Shown here: positions 22,071-34,504 of the stretch, piece after piece
Layout: the number at the start of each line of letters is the position of its first letter
Position numbering within the stretch: position 1 is the first letter of the stretch
Assembly (NCBI GenBank): GCA_015680685.1
Contig: MNCI01025299.1
Location: 280,444 to 344,443 of the forward strand
DNA: 64,000 nucleotides
Direction: 5' to 3'
Origin: Gnetum montanum
Lineage: Eukaryota; Streptophyta; Gnetopsida; Gnetales; Gnetaceae
The notes under the pieces: model-generated
Seen by the model: the letters and a program-made list of their open reading frames with translations, nothing else
What the model was told of the DNA's origin: nothing
Database searches by the model: none
Position numbers and translations under genes: made by a program

Positions 22071-23476
22071 CTGCACAATGAACAATCATTGATAAGAAGC
22101 AACATATTAGCAGCTATAATTTACCTTATTAAAACACATCAGCTTATGATCCTCTAAATTTATCTCAGAGATTACGATTCAGTGTAATAAAAATGATGAT
22201 GATCATGATAAATGGTGATGATAGTTACAGATGGCAAAGAACAAATGACCAAATTAGTTAAAAAAAATTGAAAAATAGTAAAACACTGCTTGTATTAAAA
22301 TCATACTTATGAAGATCAAATTGAATTGCATATCATTTTTTCTTTCCTAAGATTCCAAATTGTGGACTGTGATTCAAATTTTTAATCATTTTCAAAAGTA
22401 TATGTAATTAAGAAGACAAACATTTGAAAATCTATAAAGAAACAATATATTTAATTTTAAAATAGAAATTTTTAAACATATTAATATAATAACATTGCAT
22501 CAAGTATGAACATTAACATAAATTCATTGTTTATACTCACATGTACATTACAAAATGTTTCAATTGTAAGCTACATTACAGGTTATTTCTTTGTGCTACA
22601 CTGCAGTATTCAAAATTCACCATCAACTAAAACAAATGAGCTGAAAAATATCTGAAATCAGCTGCCAATGAATATCAAAATGAGCTGAAAAATGCACTGC
22701 TGAGCTCCCCAAGAATGCATCATGCTCCAAATGTGTTATTCCTTAAAGAAGAATGTACATTCAAAGTGCTGAAAACCTTGAAACTGCTAATGACACATAT
22801 CTAGAATGTTCTCTGCTCTACTTTTATAGGTATATTGAGTCTTGAATTTTGTTATTCAGATGAAGTTTTAATGTTTAAGAAATGTTTAACATTAAAAAAC
22901 TTTTAACTTCTAATTGGTACTTAAAAAATTTTATTTTTAAAAGTTTTATATTATTTTTTAAACTAACAATTCCGACACTCCAAAATCGTCCAAAATTGCA
23001 ATTTCAAACTGGACTGCAATCCAAAATAGCAAATTTTCATCTAGAATCACAATTCTGAACTGGATAACTATCCGAAACAGATCTAAATTGTAATTGTTCG
23101 GATTGTGATCCAGGATCGCATAGATAGCGTGATACCAATCCAATCTTCATGAGTATGATTCAAGTATTAAAACTAAACTTAGTTTCATTTTTCATGAAAT
23201 GTTTAAACTAAAATAACAAAACTAAAACTATTTTCAAAATTTGAATTATATAGCAAATCAGGATTAATAATTAATTCTAGCACAAGATAATATAAATAAT
23301 GAACTATACAATGGAACAATTATATTTTGCTACCGTATCACAATATCTTGGAAAACCACAATGGCCATTAAGGTTATAAAATGTGCATAAAATATAAGTT
23401 GACATTTTCCTTCTGATAATCTCTTAAGTAAATGCTCTCACAAAGGTAGATTTCAGTATTGGTTATGTATTTCAAA
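22071..23476. other. Host-gene intron, AT-rich, no gene seen
   Basis: This is strongly AT-rich intron sequence. Around 22960-23150 it has a run of related short motifs (AAAATCG/AAATTGC, AATCACAATTC), which produces a repetitive minus-strand ORF without protein character. Confidence 0.6.
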
Positions 23477-23489
23477 TATGTTTATTTTC
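23477..23489. repeat. Target-site duplication of LINE copy at 23490 (left)
   Basis: TATGTTTATTTTC occurs here and again at 24516-24528, bracketing the LINE copy and the later insertion inside the right duplication. Confidence 0.75.
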
Positions 23490-24327
23490 TAGACTCCAAG
23501 AGGTTGAACGACAGATGCAAGAGGCCGCCATGCAAGAGCACTGATAGAGGGAGTTGCAAGAAGCGTCCAGAAGGAGTGCCTTGGAAGAGGAGCTCATGGC
23601 ACAGATCTAGGAGGATCTACACCATGAGGAGCAAGAGCATGTCCAACGTGAGAAGGAAGAAGAGGCTCAACAAGCCAAGGCCATCCTTGAAGAGGAGCAA
23701 CTCCTACGAATGTAGTTGGCCACTTGTGAAACCAACACCAGCCGTTACTTTCGAATCAGTCATTGCCCTTACGAAGTCATGGATGTCAGTAGCCACATCT
23801 CTTGGACTAGCCTTAGACAGCATATCAGGAAGATCGCCGCAAAATTCTACCCAGACAAGACTGTTACTGCAAAGGCCCAACAAGATCATGAGCATATGTG
23901 CAAGGAGTTTTAGGAAGCAGCAAATTTTGTTGCTATGGAGCACTTTTGGGACAGTCCTAGATGCCATTCACAGCCAGGAAAGGACAAACTGCCCTTGTAC
24001 TAGCATGCTACAGTTTGTTTTTTTAGAATGAAGAGAAGGTGCCCTATCAGGGCTACTTGTTTTTTGAGTAATGGCTTTGAGTGTAGCCAGCAAAAGGGCC
24101 TAGGGAGGGGTCAGATTCCATAGGGGAGGTCATTTTTCCCCCTTGATAATGTGTAGGATGGGGTTTTTCTTTATGGTTGTTCTCTCTGTTTTTCTTTTGT
24201 GCGTTTCACTTGCTGGGGTCTCCCCCTTCCTCATCTTGGGGGAGGGGTGAAGTATCCCCCTTCCCTACCGGATTTACCCCCTTTATCTGCTTTTGATAAT
24301 AGAATGTCCAACCATTTTGCCAAAACT
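23490..24327 (+). mobile_element. 5'-truncated LINE with coiled coil and J-domain-like module
   Basis: The sense strand encodes an Glu/Gln-rich coiled coil (LQEVERQMQEAAMQE near 23495; EEEAQQAKAILEEEQL near 23655). A J-domain-like segment at 23743-23935 is the best preserved copy: CPYEVMDVSSHISW, LRQHIRKIAAKFYPDKT, then CKEF and EAANFV. The YPDK block stands where J-domains have the HPD signature that binds Hsp70. The 3' untranslated region has CCCC/GGGG blocks and ends GATAATAGAATGTCCAACCATTTTGCC. A 13-bp target duplication flanks it. Internal stops (for example at 23542 and 23911) show it is not translated whole. It is 5'-truncated, as most LINE copies are. Confidence 0.8.
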
Positions 24328-24333
24328 ATGTTT

Positions 24334-24509
24334 TTTTTTTTTTTTTGAGAAAATTTAGGTTATCTATTATAAAGTAAAGATAACAAAATACATCATCCTG
24401 GCAAACAAAGCCCAGGATCAGCTGAGAAACCACCCCCTCCCAACGCCCAAAATCGAGGGTGAGAATATCCCCAACCATCAAAAAAACATGCTAGAATGGG
24501 ACAAAATGG
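24334..24509 (-). mobile_element. Short 5'-truncated LINE tail inserted with 13-bp duplication
   Basis: This is a 176-bp insertion in reverse orientation ending in a poly(A) tail (a T run at 24331-24346 on the plus strand). It is flanked by CAAAACTATGTTT (24321-24333 and 24510-24522). Its last 60 bases (TTATCT...TTATAATAGATAACC) resemble the 3' end of the neighbouring LINE, so it is probably the same family. It sits inside the right target duplication of the copy at 23490 and is therefore younger. Confidence 0.8.
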
Positions 24510-24528
24510 CAAAACTATGTTTATTTTC

Positions 24529-25894
24529 AAACATAACTAATTTGTTATTTTTAAAAATCCCTATGTGCAAAAATCCATAAGAAGAAAGGAAGTGACAAAG
24601 ACCATAAAATGAGAGGCTAAACCTCATCATTGTTGGATCATTATCATTTTGAACAATACATCAACTGACCTCTAGAATGAGTGAAAGGAGATATCTGAGG
24701 CGAATACACGCTACATATTACGACCAATGCTCAGATGATAGAAGCGTACAGATGACCAACTTATGACCATTTGTGCTGAATGATTCAAATAAAGAAATAC
24801 CTTTACGAATGAACAATGGAAGCTTAAAAACACAACCTCAATGCATTAACACATATAAAGATGATTTCATGAATGATAAAAGTAAGATTTGAATCACATC
24901 CACGATGTCCTTGGGCTATTGGACTTTTAAAAAAAATCAAAAATAAAAAATCCATTACAAGTTACAAGAAATTCCAGGCCTCATGCTAGGGCCACATGAT
25001 TTTTTTTTTTCTTTCTTTCTTTTTTTGTCTACACCATTGCCGAGAGTCTCTACAGCAAGACAGAAGGTTCTGTCAGAGTCTGATTGCTGGATGGAAGTAA
25101 ACGTCCCGCAGCTGACAATGTTTGCAGTGATGGCAGTCAACGATTAATATTGGTGCTTATTTTTCATAATGAACTTGACTTCACTCACAAAAGCATTTGT
25201 ATTCATCAAATATTCAAAATTTCGTACATCCTAACACGTACAGACGACTTTGACAGCTTATTGCATATTTGTCTAGTGCATGTGGCATTGCCATGGTTTC
25301 AGTTGCAGGTCAGAGAACATGTCCAGGATTTCTGTCACAGGTTATCAGAGCCCAAAAGAATGTTTCATGTGGCCCTGGCATCAATATCTAGATGCTTGGC
25401 AAAGAAAAGGGCACATCAGGAATGCTAAAGAAAACATATGCCAATTGAGTTCTTTCCTTGTGGCAATAGAGAAAAACTTTGCCAATATTCTCACTTGACT
25501 ATGATATCTACAGACCATTCTACTTAAATGCAAATTTGATCTGGACACATCTAGCAGCATGTAGTTCAAATCGTGCAAAAAATAATAATACTTAATTAAT
25601 ACAGACAAGCATTCAACATCAATCCATGCCTTTAACTTGATATTTGCTTCCTAAATATGTACTAAATCTTGGCCAAATAATTATCTACAGTGGTTTGTTG
25701 TGTTATGAACCTAGTATAATCATTTACAGGAATATCTTGTCAGTAAGACAACAATGCATTGATAATGCATAATCAGAAAAAACTGCTACAATCTTGTCAC
25801 ATGTAAAGAAAGAATAAATAGTACATTTTCAGAAAAATAAAATAAAACGATTTATAATACAAAATAGAATTAAACATTATCTAAGAAATCTTAC
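24529..25894. other. Host-gene intron, no gene seen
   Basis: This is intron sequence between exons 21993-22070 and 25895-25963. It includes a T/TTTC-rich tract near 25000-25025. The ORFs at 25084-25608 on either strand show no family signature. Confidence 0.6.
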
Positions 25895-25963
25895 AAGGCT
25901 CAAGCTTTGAGTATGGATTAGATCTGATACATACTTCAAATGTTCCATCCGCTTCTTCTGTAA
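25895..25963 (-). CDS. ATG14-like: ATG14/UVRAG-like protein, exon (LQKKRMEHLKYV)
   Basis: This 69-bp exon, phase 0 at both ends, encodes LQKKRMEHLKYV then SDLIHTQSLSL. Donor GTAAGA is strong. The acceptor is CCGTAG. The sequence continues the coiled coil and carries the 'HTQSL'-type segment expected before the QSVV...FPIRR region. Confidence 0.85.
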
Positions 25964-26239
25964 CTACGGACAGACAAAACTTTTTCAATTTTTTGTCATG
26001 CAGAAAATTAAAGTTAAAAGTGTAATTGCAGAGGCAAGAAAATGAAACAGAAACTTAAGCATTTCATTATGTCCATATAGAGGCCCTAGGGATCTGTTGA
26101 TAAGTTTCATCCATTTCTTTTGTGAAAGTTTCTTACATCTTGGTATAACCTGCTAGAATTAAGGTTTCCATTGCAGTAGACCAATATGATGTAAAATAAA
26201 ACGATTCTGAAATACAAAGATATCAAAAATTGTCATCAC

Positions 26240-26313
26240 CATATGAGATGCCCCCTCCAACAAAGAACTTCTTGCTCTTAGTTCTTTTTTCTTGTCCTCT
26301 AACTTTTCCTTTA
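26240..26313 (-). CDS. ATG14-like: ATG14/UVRAG-like protein, coiled-coil exon
   Basis: This 74-bp exon completes a Val codon begun in the upstream exon and encodes KEKLEDKKKELRARSSLLEG then ASHM. Heptad-like spacing of Leu with Lys and Glu indicates a coiled coil, the Beclin-binding part of the family. Acceptor TCCAG, donor GTGATG. Confidence 0.85.
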
Positions 26314-26426
26314 CTGGACAAAAACAAGAAATGAAACTTAAAGCAAACAAACAAACAAAACTTGAGACTTGCATTCATCCACTCTTAATGCCACACATAG
26401 ACAACTACTCTTTGAAAATATCGAAC

Positions 26427-26526
26427 CTTTAAGCAGCTGAGTTTGCTTGAAATGAAGCCGTTCTTTTAACTGTAAAAGCTTTTCCTCTTGGATGTGTCTC
26501 ACATATTCCTTTTCATCTGCTTTACA
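26427..26526 (-). CDS. ATG14-like: ATG14/UVRAG-like protein, coiled-coil exon (CKADEKEY)
   Basis: This 100-bp exon encodes CKADEKEYVRHIQEEKLLQL and KERLHFKQTQLLK and ends with the first base of a Val codon. The donor GTTCGA is weak but keeps the phase. The acceptor is CATCAG. The upstream exon is nearly 25 kb away, at 51401. Confidence 0.85.
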
Positions 26527-27679
26527 CTGATGTAAATAGCATACATAAATGAAGGTGTCTGCTTTGTTTCTATAGCAGGATAAAAGTTTCATTTGATATT
26601 GCAGAATTATTGTCAGAGAATAAGCTTCATTCATAAACGAGAAAACTATAGAATTCTAATATTTTAGGATTTTCATTTCAACATGATAAATATAAAGAAG
26701 ATACTAGTAGTTTGCTCATAGTTCTTGTTAATAAAAACACCTCCTAAATTTAAACTGTGTAACTAACGAGACAGTGGCCTTTCAGAAATAATACAAAGTT
26801 CAATGACTGAAAATGCAAAGAAGAAATACATGAAGCACCAAGAAAAATTGTGTGTGTAACTGGAAAGAGGAAGTACATTTTGTGACCCAAAAATAAAAAT
26901 ATTCTCCATCCAACATTCAAAGACCTCACACCTGTGAAAAACTAGAGTAATCTTTATTGCTAAATCTATTTAGGGAAAATCTGTATCTCGGTCTCAAATG
27001 GAAAGCTTGAATAATCTCTTCCATAACTGCATTTCTATTAAGAGGAGACATTTTAAACACTGCCACAAGAGATCTATACTAGACATTTGATGACCTTTGC
27101 AAAAGTGAAGCTTGAAGAGTTGAGAGGTCAGCTAAGCACGAAAGGTATAAGCAACAATTCACATTGATCACCAACAATATTTCCATGGAATAATGGCTAT
27201 GAGATCTTAAAGTTTCCTACGTGAAAGCCGTTGAGAATTTCCTCCAGTTGCTCTAGCTTCTTAGTAAACAAACTGTCTTTTCGCATTGCTGTTCACGGCA
27301 GATGCATATTGGTAGCATTTTTATTGAAATATTTAGTAGCATGGTCATATCTCATTGTCATAGCACTGCCCGCCAAACTGCAGAATGTTATATGTCAATT
27401 GACCTTGGAATATTTAGGTCGTATCTTACTTGGTGTAGATCATGTTAAGTTATGTGGGTCATTCATTACCTAGACTTTTCATTTTTTCAGTAAAAGGATC
27501 TACGTACTTTATAAACAATAAACTTATGTCAAAGACAAAAAGGATTACCCAAATGGGCCCTGAATGCATTGTAAGAAATCCTTGTTCTACATAAAGCTCC
27601 AAATCTAATGGAGATGTAGCTTTCCTTTTGGCTCTCTACATTCTTTTTGTGTGTTGATAATTTACTATTGCATGCAGTC
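26527..27679. other. Start of the 24.9-kb host-gene intron, no gene seen
   Basis: This is AT-rich intron DNA. The small ORF at 27231-27473 has no recognisable feature. Confidence 0.6.
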
Positions 27680-27870
27680 TCAGAGGTCAGGACAGTCATT
27701 TGGAGTGCTTGTTTCTCAAGTCGAAGACTTGGTTTTGAGCCTGGGTGTAGCCACTCAAAGAGGTTAGGCTTTCATTCATCTACCAACTGTCCTGGGACCT
27801 TGCCTAGTGGGATGAGCACTGTGGCTCTTGGTGATGATTGCTAGGATGTGAATTGATGCCCCTTGCACTT
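27680..27870 (+). repeat. Possible tRNA-derived SINE
   Basis: GGTTTTGAGCC (27731-27741) resembles a polymerase III B box, and the sequence 35-40 bp upstream (AGTCATTTGGAGTGC) resembles a weak A box. The spacing is tRNA-like. No target duplication was confirmed, so this is tentative. Confidence 0.3.
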
Positions 27871-28199
27871 CGTTTCCTCTATTTTTTAGGCTTGGGTGGG
27901 CAGCTAGGAGCTCATGTGACCCACAACTGCCTGTAGCTCAAAGCCTTAACTCAGAAACTGATTTCTAATGAGTTTCCATTTCATCAAGGAAACAATGCTT
28001 ATTCTACAATCATTGGGAGTCAATTTCCAGCATCAGAGGACTGAGGGACAAGTGGAGTTAACTTCAAACAAAGATGGTGGTAGCACAGAAGTTGTATCTG
28101 AGTTACACAAGGTACTGCATGTTCATGCGACCCGCATGAGCCCACAACCCAGAGTTTTTTTCAGATGCAGTTTGCAGCCACTCGCAATTTATTTTATAA

Positions 28200-28830
28200 C
28201 AGAAAAGTAAATCCATCAGTGTGAGTCCTTGCAACTCACAGCCTGGTTGTAGTCATTATGGATTTTTGTCTAGTCAATTCGGTTACTCGACTGTTGGGAT
28301 TTGAATGCTCAATCGTTGGGAACAATTGACTGAGACTGATGATCACAATCCCTTGCAGCAATTGATTGACTGGATGATTATGCTTTGGGCACGGAGCTGC
28401 AACTCGCACCCAGGTCACAACCATTAGCTAGAAGTTGTTGCAACTATCAACCGAACTATAAGCTGAACTATAAGCAAAAGTACAAAAGGGATGTAGAGAT
28501 ATATGGATAGATGTACAAAAGACAATATACAGATTTTTACTTAGAGAACTTGAAGATATAAGATTGACGTTTTGTTAATGACTTTGTTGTAATAAGATTA
28601 TTTCTTGAGATTGAATGACTGAATGATTGATGCTTGTTTCTTTGTTAGAGTGAATTAATGTTAAGTGTTCTTCACCATAATTTTGGCACCTTACCCTCAC
28701 ATAACCCATGGTCCTCCGTTTGATTGATTCCCACGTTCTAGCGCAAGCACACTTGAACAAAGAACAACACAACAATGATCCTTTATGAAGTCTCACAGGT
28801 TTGCATGGTATCAAAATGGAGACACAAGGA
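28200..28830 (+). repeat. Possible copia LTR remnant with primer-site-like end
   Basis: The segment ends TTTGCA at 28806, followed at once by TGGTATCAAAATGG, which resembles the initiator tRNA-Met primer site after a copia 5' LTR. The left boundary is unclear (a TG near 28220 is possible). No internal genes follow. Confidence 0.35.
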
Positions 28831-29609
28831 ACCCTGAATCCATTTTCAAATCAACGTTGGAGCTTGAAGAATTTTTTTGGAGAATGCAGCAAAAAATTTG
28901 GGCACAGCAACAAAATCCATAGCAACTAGATATCACAGGCTTGCAAAACCAGACACAATGGTCAGTTTGCACGTGTTCTTTTTGCAATATAATTAAAATC
29001 CATTAACTTAGTTTAACTCCATGGTGATTATGGACATTATAGAAATACAAAAGGATGCAGCTGAAACAACACTGACCTTACACCACTTTTCCTATCCCAG
29101 AAACAAAGGTTTTTTAGGGTTCTTTAATCATTACAAATTCTGCAATCAAAAAGAAATATTAGCACAAGAGATAAGGGGAATGAAAAGAAAACCAACCATA
29201 TCTGATGTCATAATGAAGGGTGAGGAAATGAAAGTAAGTCCCAAGGCCCTACCAAACTGGGGTAAATGCTTAGGCAATCAATTCCATCACTCTTCATCTT
29301 AATTTATACATGTAGTTTCTTATAAGATAACCCAAGGTTCATTGGACCTGAACATATTCTCTATTTGCCTAGACCAACAACAAAAGCTTCCACTCAGTCT
29401 GACAACTAAGAGTGCTTTGCTAATACATGTGATGTTACAAATTTGAAAGGAAAGAAACCAAAGGACTTCTGAAAGGATAGAAATTAATCTAGATGGAGTA
29501 CAGTGGAACACAATAAAAAATTGAAAAAAGAATGTGATATATAAAATGAAACTTGAATGTCCTAGTCTCCAAGTCTTGCATGCTTATAATTTTTATTTCT
29601 AGGGAATTT
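28831..29609. other. Intron sequence, no gene seen
   Basis: This is AT-rich. The plus-strand ORF at 29021-29302 shows no family signature. Confidence 0.5.
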
Positions 29610-32600
29610 TTTAAAGGAATGGGTCGGACTTATACTATAATACAAAAATGTACATCAAAAGAAAGGGGGGAGAGAGGTCTCCCCAAGCACTGAATAAGCA
29701 TCAGAATAAAGAGAACAGAAACTCCCAACATCAAAAATACAAAAGTGATCCCACCAGAAAGAACTGCTAAAGAGAATTAGAAGTTAAAGAGCCCAAACTA
29801 TGCCCATGATAGCCCCAAAACCCCAAAAAATGGTAATATCCATTGATATATCAGCAGAAACCACAACCCATTAAGGAAAAGGAGATTGTCACACCCACAG
29901 TCAAGCCTTTGTTGCCTATGTGTTTCATTTACAATGCCCTCTTCTTCTACAGATTTTATGAAACTTGTAGCCTATTAGAATCTTGATACTGTTCTTTCCC
30001 TCGTTTTTGCTACTTGGGACTCATACCCCTTTGCCTTTTCCAGGTGTAGGGAGAGGGACATTCTTCTAATGTAAGAATGCAGGGACTTCGTTTATTTGAT
30101 GCCAATGCCTACATAAGAGCACTTCTCCATTGCAAACCATGCCCAAGTATTGGAATCATGGTATTCCAAGAACCACACACCCTCATTTCCCATTGCTCTC
30201 AATCATTTTGCTCCTTCCTATAGCACTCCTCTAGTTCCCTCTTGCATGCTTCCTCAGCCTCCTACTATAATTCCTCCCTATGCTTGCCTGAAGTTCCATT
30301 TCCAATTTGGCATGTAACGTAGATTCTTCAATTAATCTTTTTCATAGAGCCCCAACTTCTTCCAACTATCTCCTTTGCTACACCTTCCATTTGAGGTGAA
30401 CCTTCATGTCTTCCATTGTATCAATCAGTCATGCATGAAGTTTTACTTTTACCTTGACTCTCAACTAAGTTCTAATGGCCTCAAGTGAGCTGCAATCAAC
30501 ATTATGCTAGAAGGTGCTTTGGTTCCGATCATCTTGCATTATCCTCAAAGGTGCTCTGGTTCTAATCATCTTGCCCAACATAGACCTCCAAATGCTGCTC
30601 TTCTATTCCCTACGCCTCTTGAGCTCTTTGTGTGTGCGTGTGTTCCTTTTTTTCTTCTTTGTTTTCTAAGAGCTAATCTTCAGGGTTTTGCATTGGGGTG
30701 ATGGTTGATGTTTGTGAGCCCCTTCCCAAGGTGTCAATTAAACTTGAGTGTTTTCCAAGTTGTTTCCACCCCATCATAGCCAAGAAGAATCTAGGGAGAA
30801 CCTACATTGGAGTTGAAGGCATTGCATGAGGGTGAAATGAACCCCCTATCACTTCCATGCATTTCCCAAACGAATAAAAAATTTGTCCACCAACTTTGCC
30901 GCTTGTTGCCAAAGAATTAGCAATCATGACTTCAGAACTTGCCCACTTCAGGTACAAGGCATTGGAAATATAAAGAACTGCCCGCATCATGAAAGCTCCA
31001 CATGGTTGGGAGAATGATCTTCTAACACATGGTTGGGAGAATGATCTTCTAATTTGCTACGATGTCAACGTATCCAACAATAGCTTTCTCTATCAACTAA
31101 ATTTGAATACCTCGGAATGTCACAGCAATCCATCTCCATCAATTAAAAAACTATGTTGCTCAAAGATCTTTCTCTCCTCAGTATGGGAGTAGCTCTCCTC
31201 ATCTACAGGCTTCCACTAAAGCCCAAACTCTAGATTAGCTTGGAAACGAACATAGTCAAGCTCAACAATTAGAGTAGCATCAACAGTTGCAAGTGCCTTG
31301 TTCTAGGACCTCTAAATTGAAGACACCAGCACTCGCAATGTAGGGAGAGGGGTTGATCTGAAGATTCAAGCATTTCCTATGTTCCACACAGTTCAAATGA
31401 CAAGAAAAGCAAGTGAGTCCCTTGAAAACCACTCTTGCTAGTTAAGGCTCATATATCTTAACACTTGACATTGTAGGAGCAAGAAGAGAAAAACAAATTC
31501 TCATAGCTTCTACAACTCCATCTTTGCAAAGGACATAGCTTGCTTCCAAATGAAAGTTGTGTGCACACCAAAAGCTACATGTCAATATGGTGCCTTTTTG
31601 TAGTAGCCAAAGGAAAAATTAACTTTCTCTAAGAGCTGCCCTTTCCACATAACGTGCATCCCATGCACCACCCTATACTTTGTTTCCATCAATTGCTTTG
31701 TCATACAACCTGCAAGGATATTATGTTGGATGATTACAAAATGATGGACGCAAATATTTTTCCAAACCATGGAGTCATTTGGTGTAGAAGTCCGCATATC
31801 ATATTTACGTCTCATGATATTAACCCAAAGGGCATCACAATGATTGTTAAATCTATTGATAAGATTGTGATAACTTGCTAATATGCAGTCTTCAAAGCAT
31901 GGAACACATATGCCACCCAATCTTCCTAATTTTGCCACATTCTCCTCACAAACAAGGTGGGAATTAGGACCCCTTTTACCTCAAAACCAAATGAAATGGT
32001 GAATGACGCTATCTACCCTATTGATGGCTTGTTTAGGAGGCTGGGTGACAAAAGCAACATATCTCATATTGGCTATATGAACCTTACTAGTAGAATTTTC
32101 CCATTACTAGTAAGGAACATTAAGGTCCAATGCTCAATTTTGGTTTGGATTTTCTCAATTAGCCCAGATCATGTGTCAATCCTTCTCCATGAAAATATAG
32201 GGAGCCCAAGATATGAGACTTGTTGAAATCCATTCTGAATATCTAGAAGTATATAGATTCTAAGCTTCATACTACTACCCATGTGAGTGAAGTGGGCATT
32301 TGACTTCCTCCAATTAATATTAAGGCCAATCTCTTTCCCTATGCAAACCACGGCTCTCTTGATGGCACTTGCTTTGGATGTGTAGCTCAGTGGTGATAAT
32401 GGTGTTATCAACATAATGATTAGCCAGGCAAGTAATACCCTCAAAAGTTGGCATCAATGGTATAAGTCTATGCATAAGAATGATTGAAAAGACTTAGAAC
32501 AAGTTAATATAAACCCCAATTGGCCTGTAATTTGAAGGCAATTGGATCTCTCACTTTAGGCATGAGGATGATCTTGGAGCAATTCAATTCCTTTCACACT

Positions 32601-33880
32601 TGTTCCCACCTTAACATAAGGTTAAACAAATCCACCAAATTATCACCTACAATCTCAAGGAATTCCTTAAAGAACTCAACTAGCCACACATCAAGCCCTG
32701 GAGCTCTTCCACTTTTCATTGAAAAAATTGTGTTCACAATCTCATCTTTGGTTATAGGGTTCAAGAGTTTCTGGTTATCTTGCCTACAAAGGACTCTTTT
32801 GACCACCTCTAGCCCATATTTCTTTCCAATAATTTTCAACAGCCTGAACAATCCTATCAAGGTCAATTATCAAGCAGACAAGGGCACGAGGGTCAAAAGC
32901 CCAATGCTCATGGCCATTAACCATGACCTCATGGTTCAAAAGGACCTCAGCATTGACCTAAACCCTATCAATACGCAAGAGGACCCGATCTTTGCCCTTC
33001 CACCTATTGCCCCAAGTGAACCTACAGCCATGAATATCGAGATCAACAAGTTCATATGTCTGAAGCATTTGTAAAAACTCATGGCTTCTGGGTGGAGGGT
33101 CAATCTCATCCCCAATTTTCTCCCAAGCATACAATCGTTGATTGAAGTCAAAAATGAGTAACCACACCCAGCGATTGGAAACCTAACCAACAATCCTGAG
33201 GAGTTTGTAGAGACACTCAACCCAACATTGGGGGCTGTAAAAATTTGTAACCCAAAGTTCCACCGATGGTATGAATAGCATGAGACTCCAAGCATACTCA
33301 TCCACCATGTCAAAGGAGGTCTGTGAGAGACTAGCTAGTGCTCTAGCCTAGGCCTAACAATCTACAAAGTAAGAAAACCAACCCTACCATCTCAAGAGAT
33401 TACAATGGCTAGTGTGTAAATTGGTCTCTTGGAGACACACCACCAAGTAGCCTTCATCACGCACTAGATTTTTCAGGGTACATTTGTAGGGAGTATCCTA
33501 GTCCCTACAATTCCATGACATAATCTTCATGGTCTACTCGTAGACCATTTTGTTACACCCCTTTACGAGTCATTTGAGATCCTACATCGATATCCAGATA
33601 CATATTTTTGTGCCGCAACTCTTGTTCAAACAATCTCCCTACCTTCTAAGGCTCATCAACAACCACAAAGCCTTGAACTTCTTTTAGGATCTTTCTAGGG
33701 ACTAGATCCATCAAAGGCTAGGTTGTCCCACACACCGCTAAAACCCAATCCCTCATTGGTGAGCACCACATTTTTGTGCACAGATACACATTTTAAACAC
33801 TCATAGGGCCTCAGAAAACAGAAAAGCAACAAAAAAACAAGGTAGTGTGAAGAAGATATAGCCACAAGGAGAGCTTCACA
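29610..33880 (-). mobile_element. Long LINE copy, nearly full ORF2 (broken), minus strand
   Basis: Read on the minus strand, the endonuclease starts at about 33531 (MKIMSWNCRD, then CLQETNL). It continues with FNQRLYAWEK and CRFTWGNRWKGKDRV (33167-32960). RT pieces are KSGRAPGLDVWLVEFFKEFL (32866-32594) and a GLNINWRKSN...YLGLPIF stretch (about 32350-32180). The post-RT domain is at 31938-31582 (LGGICVPCFEDC, MWKGQLLEKVNF). A coiled coil lies at about 30450-30200. A third J-domain-like segment lies at 30140-29945 (YVGIGIK, then RRMSLSLHLEKAKG). The tail ends TATTATAGTATAAGTCCGACCCATTCC at 29610. Upstream of 33531, remains of ORF1 may reach 33880. Stops and frameshifts are frequent. It has the same orientation as the host gene and sits in its first visible intron. 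Confidence 0.82.
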
Positions 33881-33882
33881 GA

Positions 33883-34504
33883 TCAATGCAAAACCCATTA
33901 TAAAAAATAAAAAATAGGCATGATCAAACTTGTCATGTTAAAGAGCCTACAAATAGTAGTGACAAACAGAATGAATCCACATCCCACGCAACAAAGAGTG
34001 AATCCCAGACTTCAACTTGAAACCCCTCAGGTAGGCCCTGTTATTGCAGGAGCACCAAACTGTTGATGATGAATATGGGAACAACACAACATATAATTCT
34101 TAAAAAAGATCTATCTACAAACTCAATACAACTTTCAAGAATTCAACTGAAATGGCAAACAAGAATTCTCAGCCAGTGAATGCAATGGTAAAGTCAATGC
34201 ATAACCCATTATAAAAAATAAAAAATAGGCATGATCAAACTTGTCATGTTAAAGAGCCTACAAATAGTAGTGACAAACAGAATGAATCCACATCCCACGC
34301 AACAAAGAGTGAATCCCAGACTTCAACTTGAAACCCCTCAGGTAGGCCCTGTTATTGCAGGAGCACCAAACTGTTGATGATGAATATGGGAACAACACAA
34401 CATATAATTCTTAAAAAAGATCTATCTACAAACTCAATACAACTTTCAAGAATTCAACTGAAATGGCAAACAAGAATTCTCAGCCAGTGAATGCAATGGT
34501 AAAG
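33883..34504. repeat. Tandem duplication, unit 311 bp
   Basis: Copy 1 (33883-34193) and copy 2 (34194-34504) are identical by eye except for one base (GCAAAACCC against GCATAACCC). The unit has no gene. Confidence 0.9.

Noticed and set aside
22958-23143. Minus-strand ORF with repeated ILD/RIVI pattern
   Set aside because: Produced by degenerate short repeats in AT-rich intron DNA.
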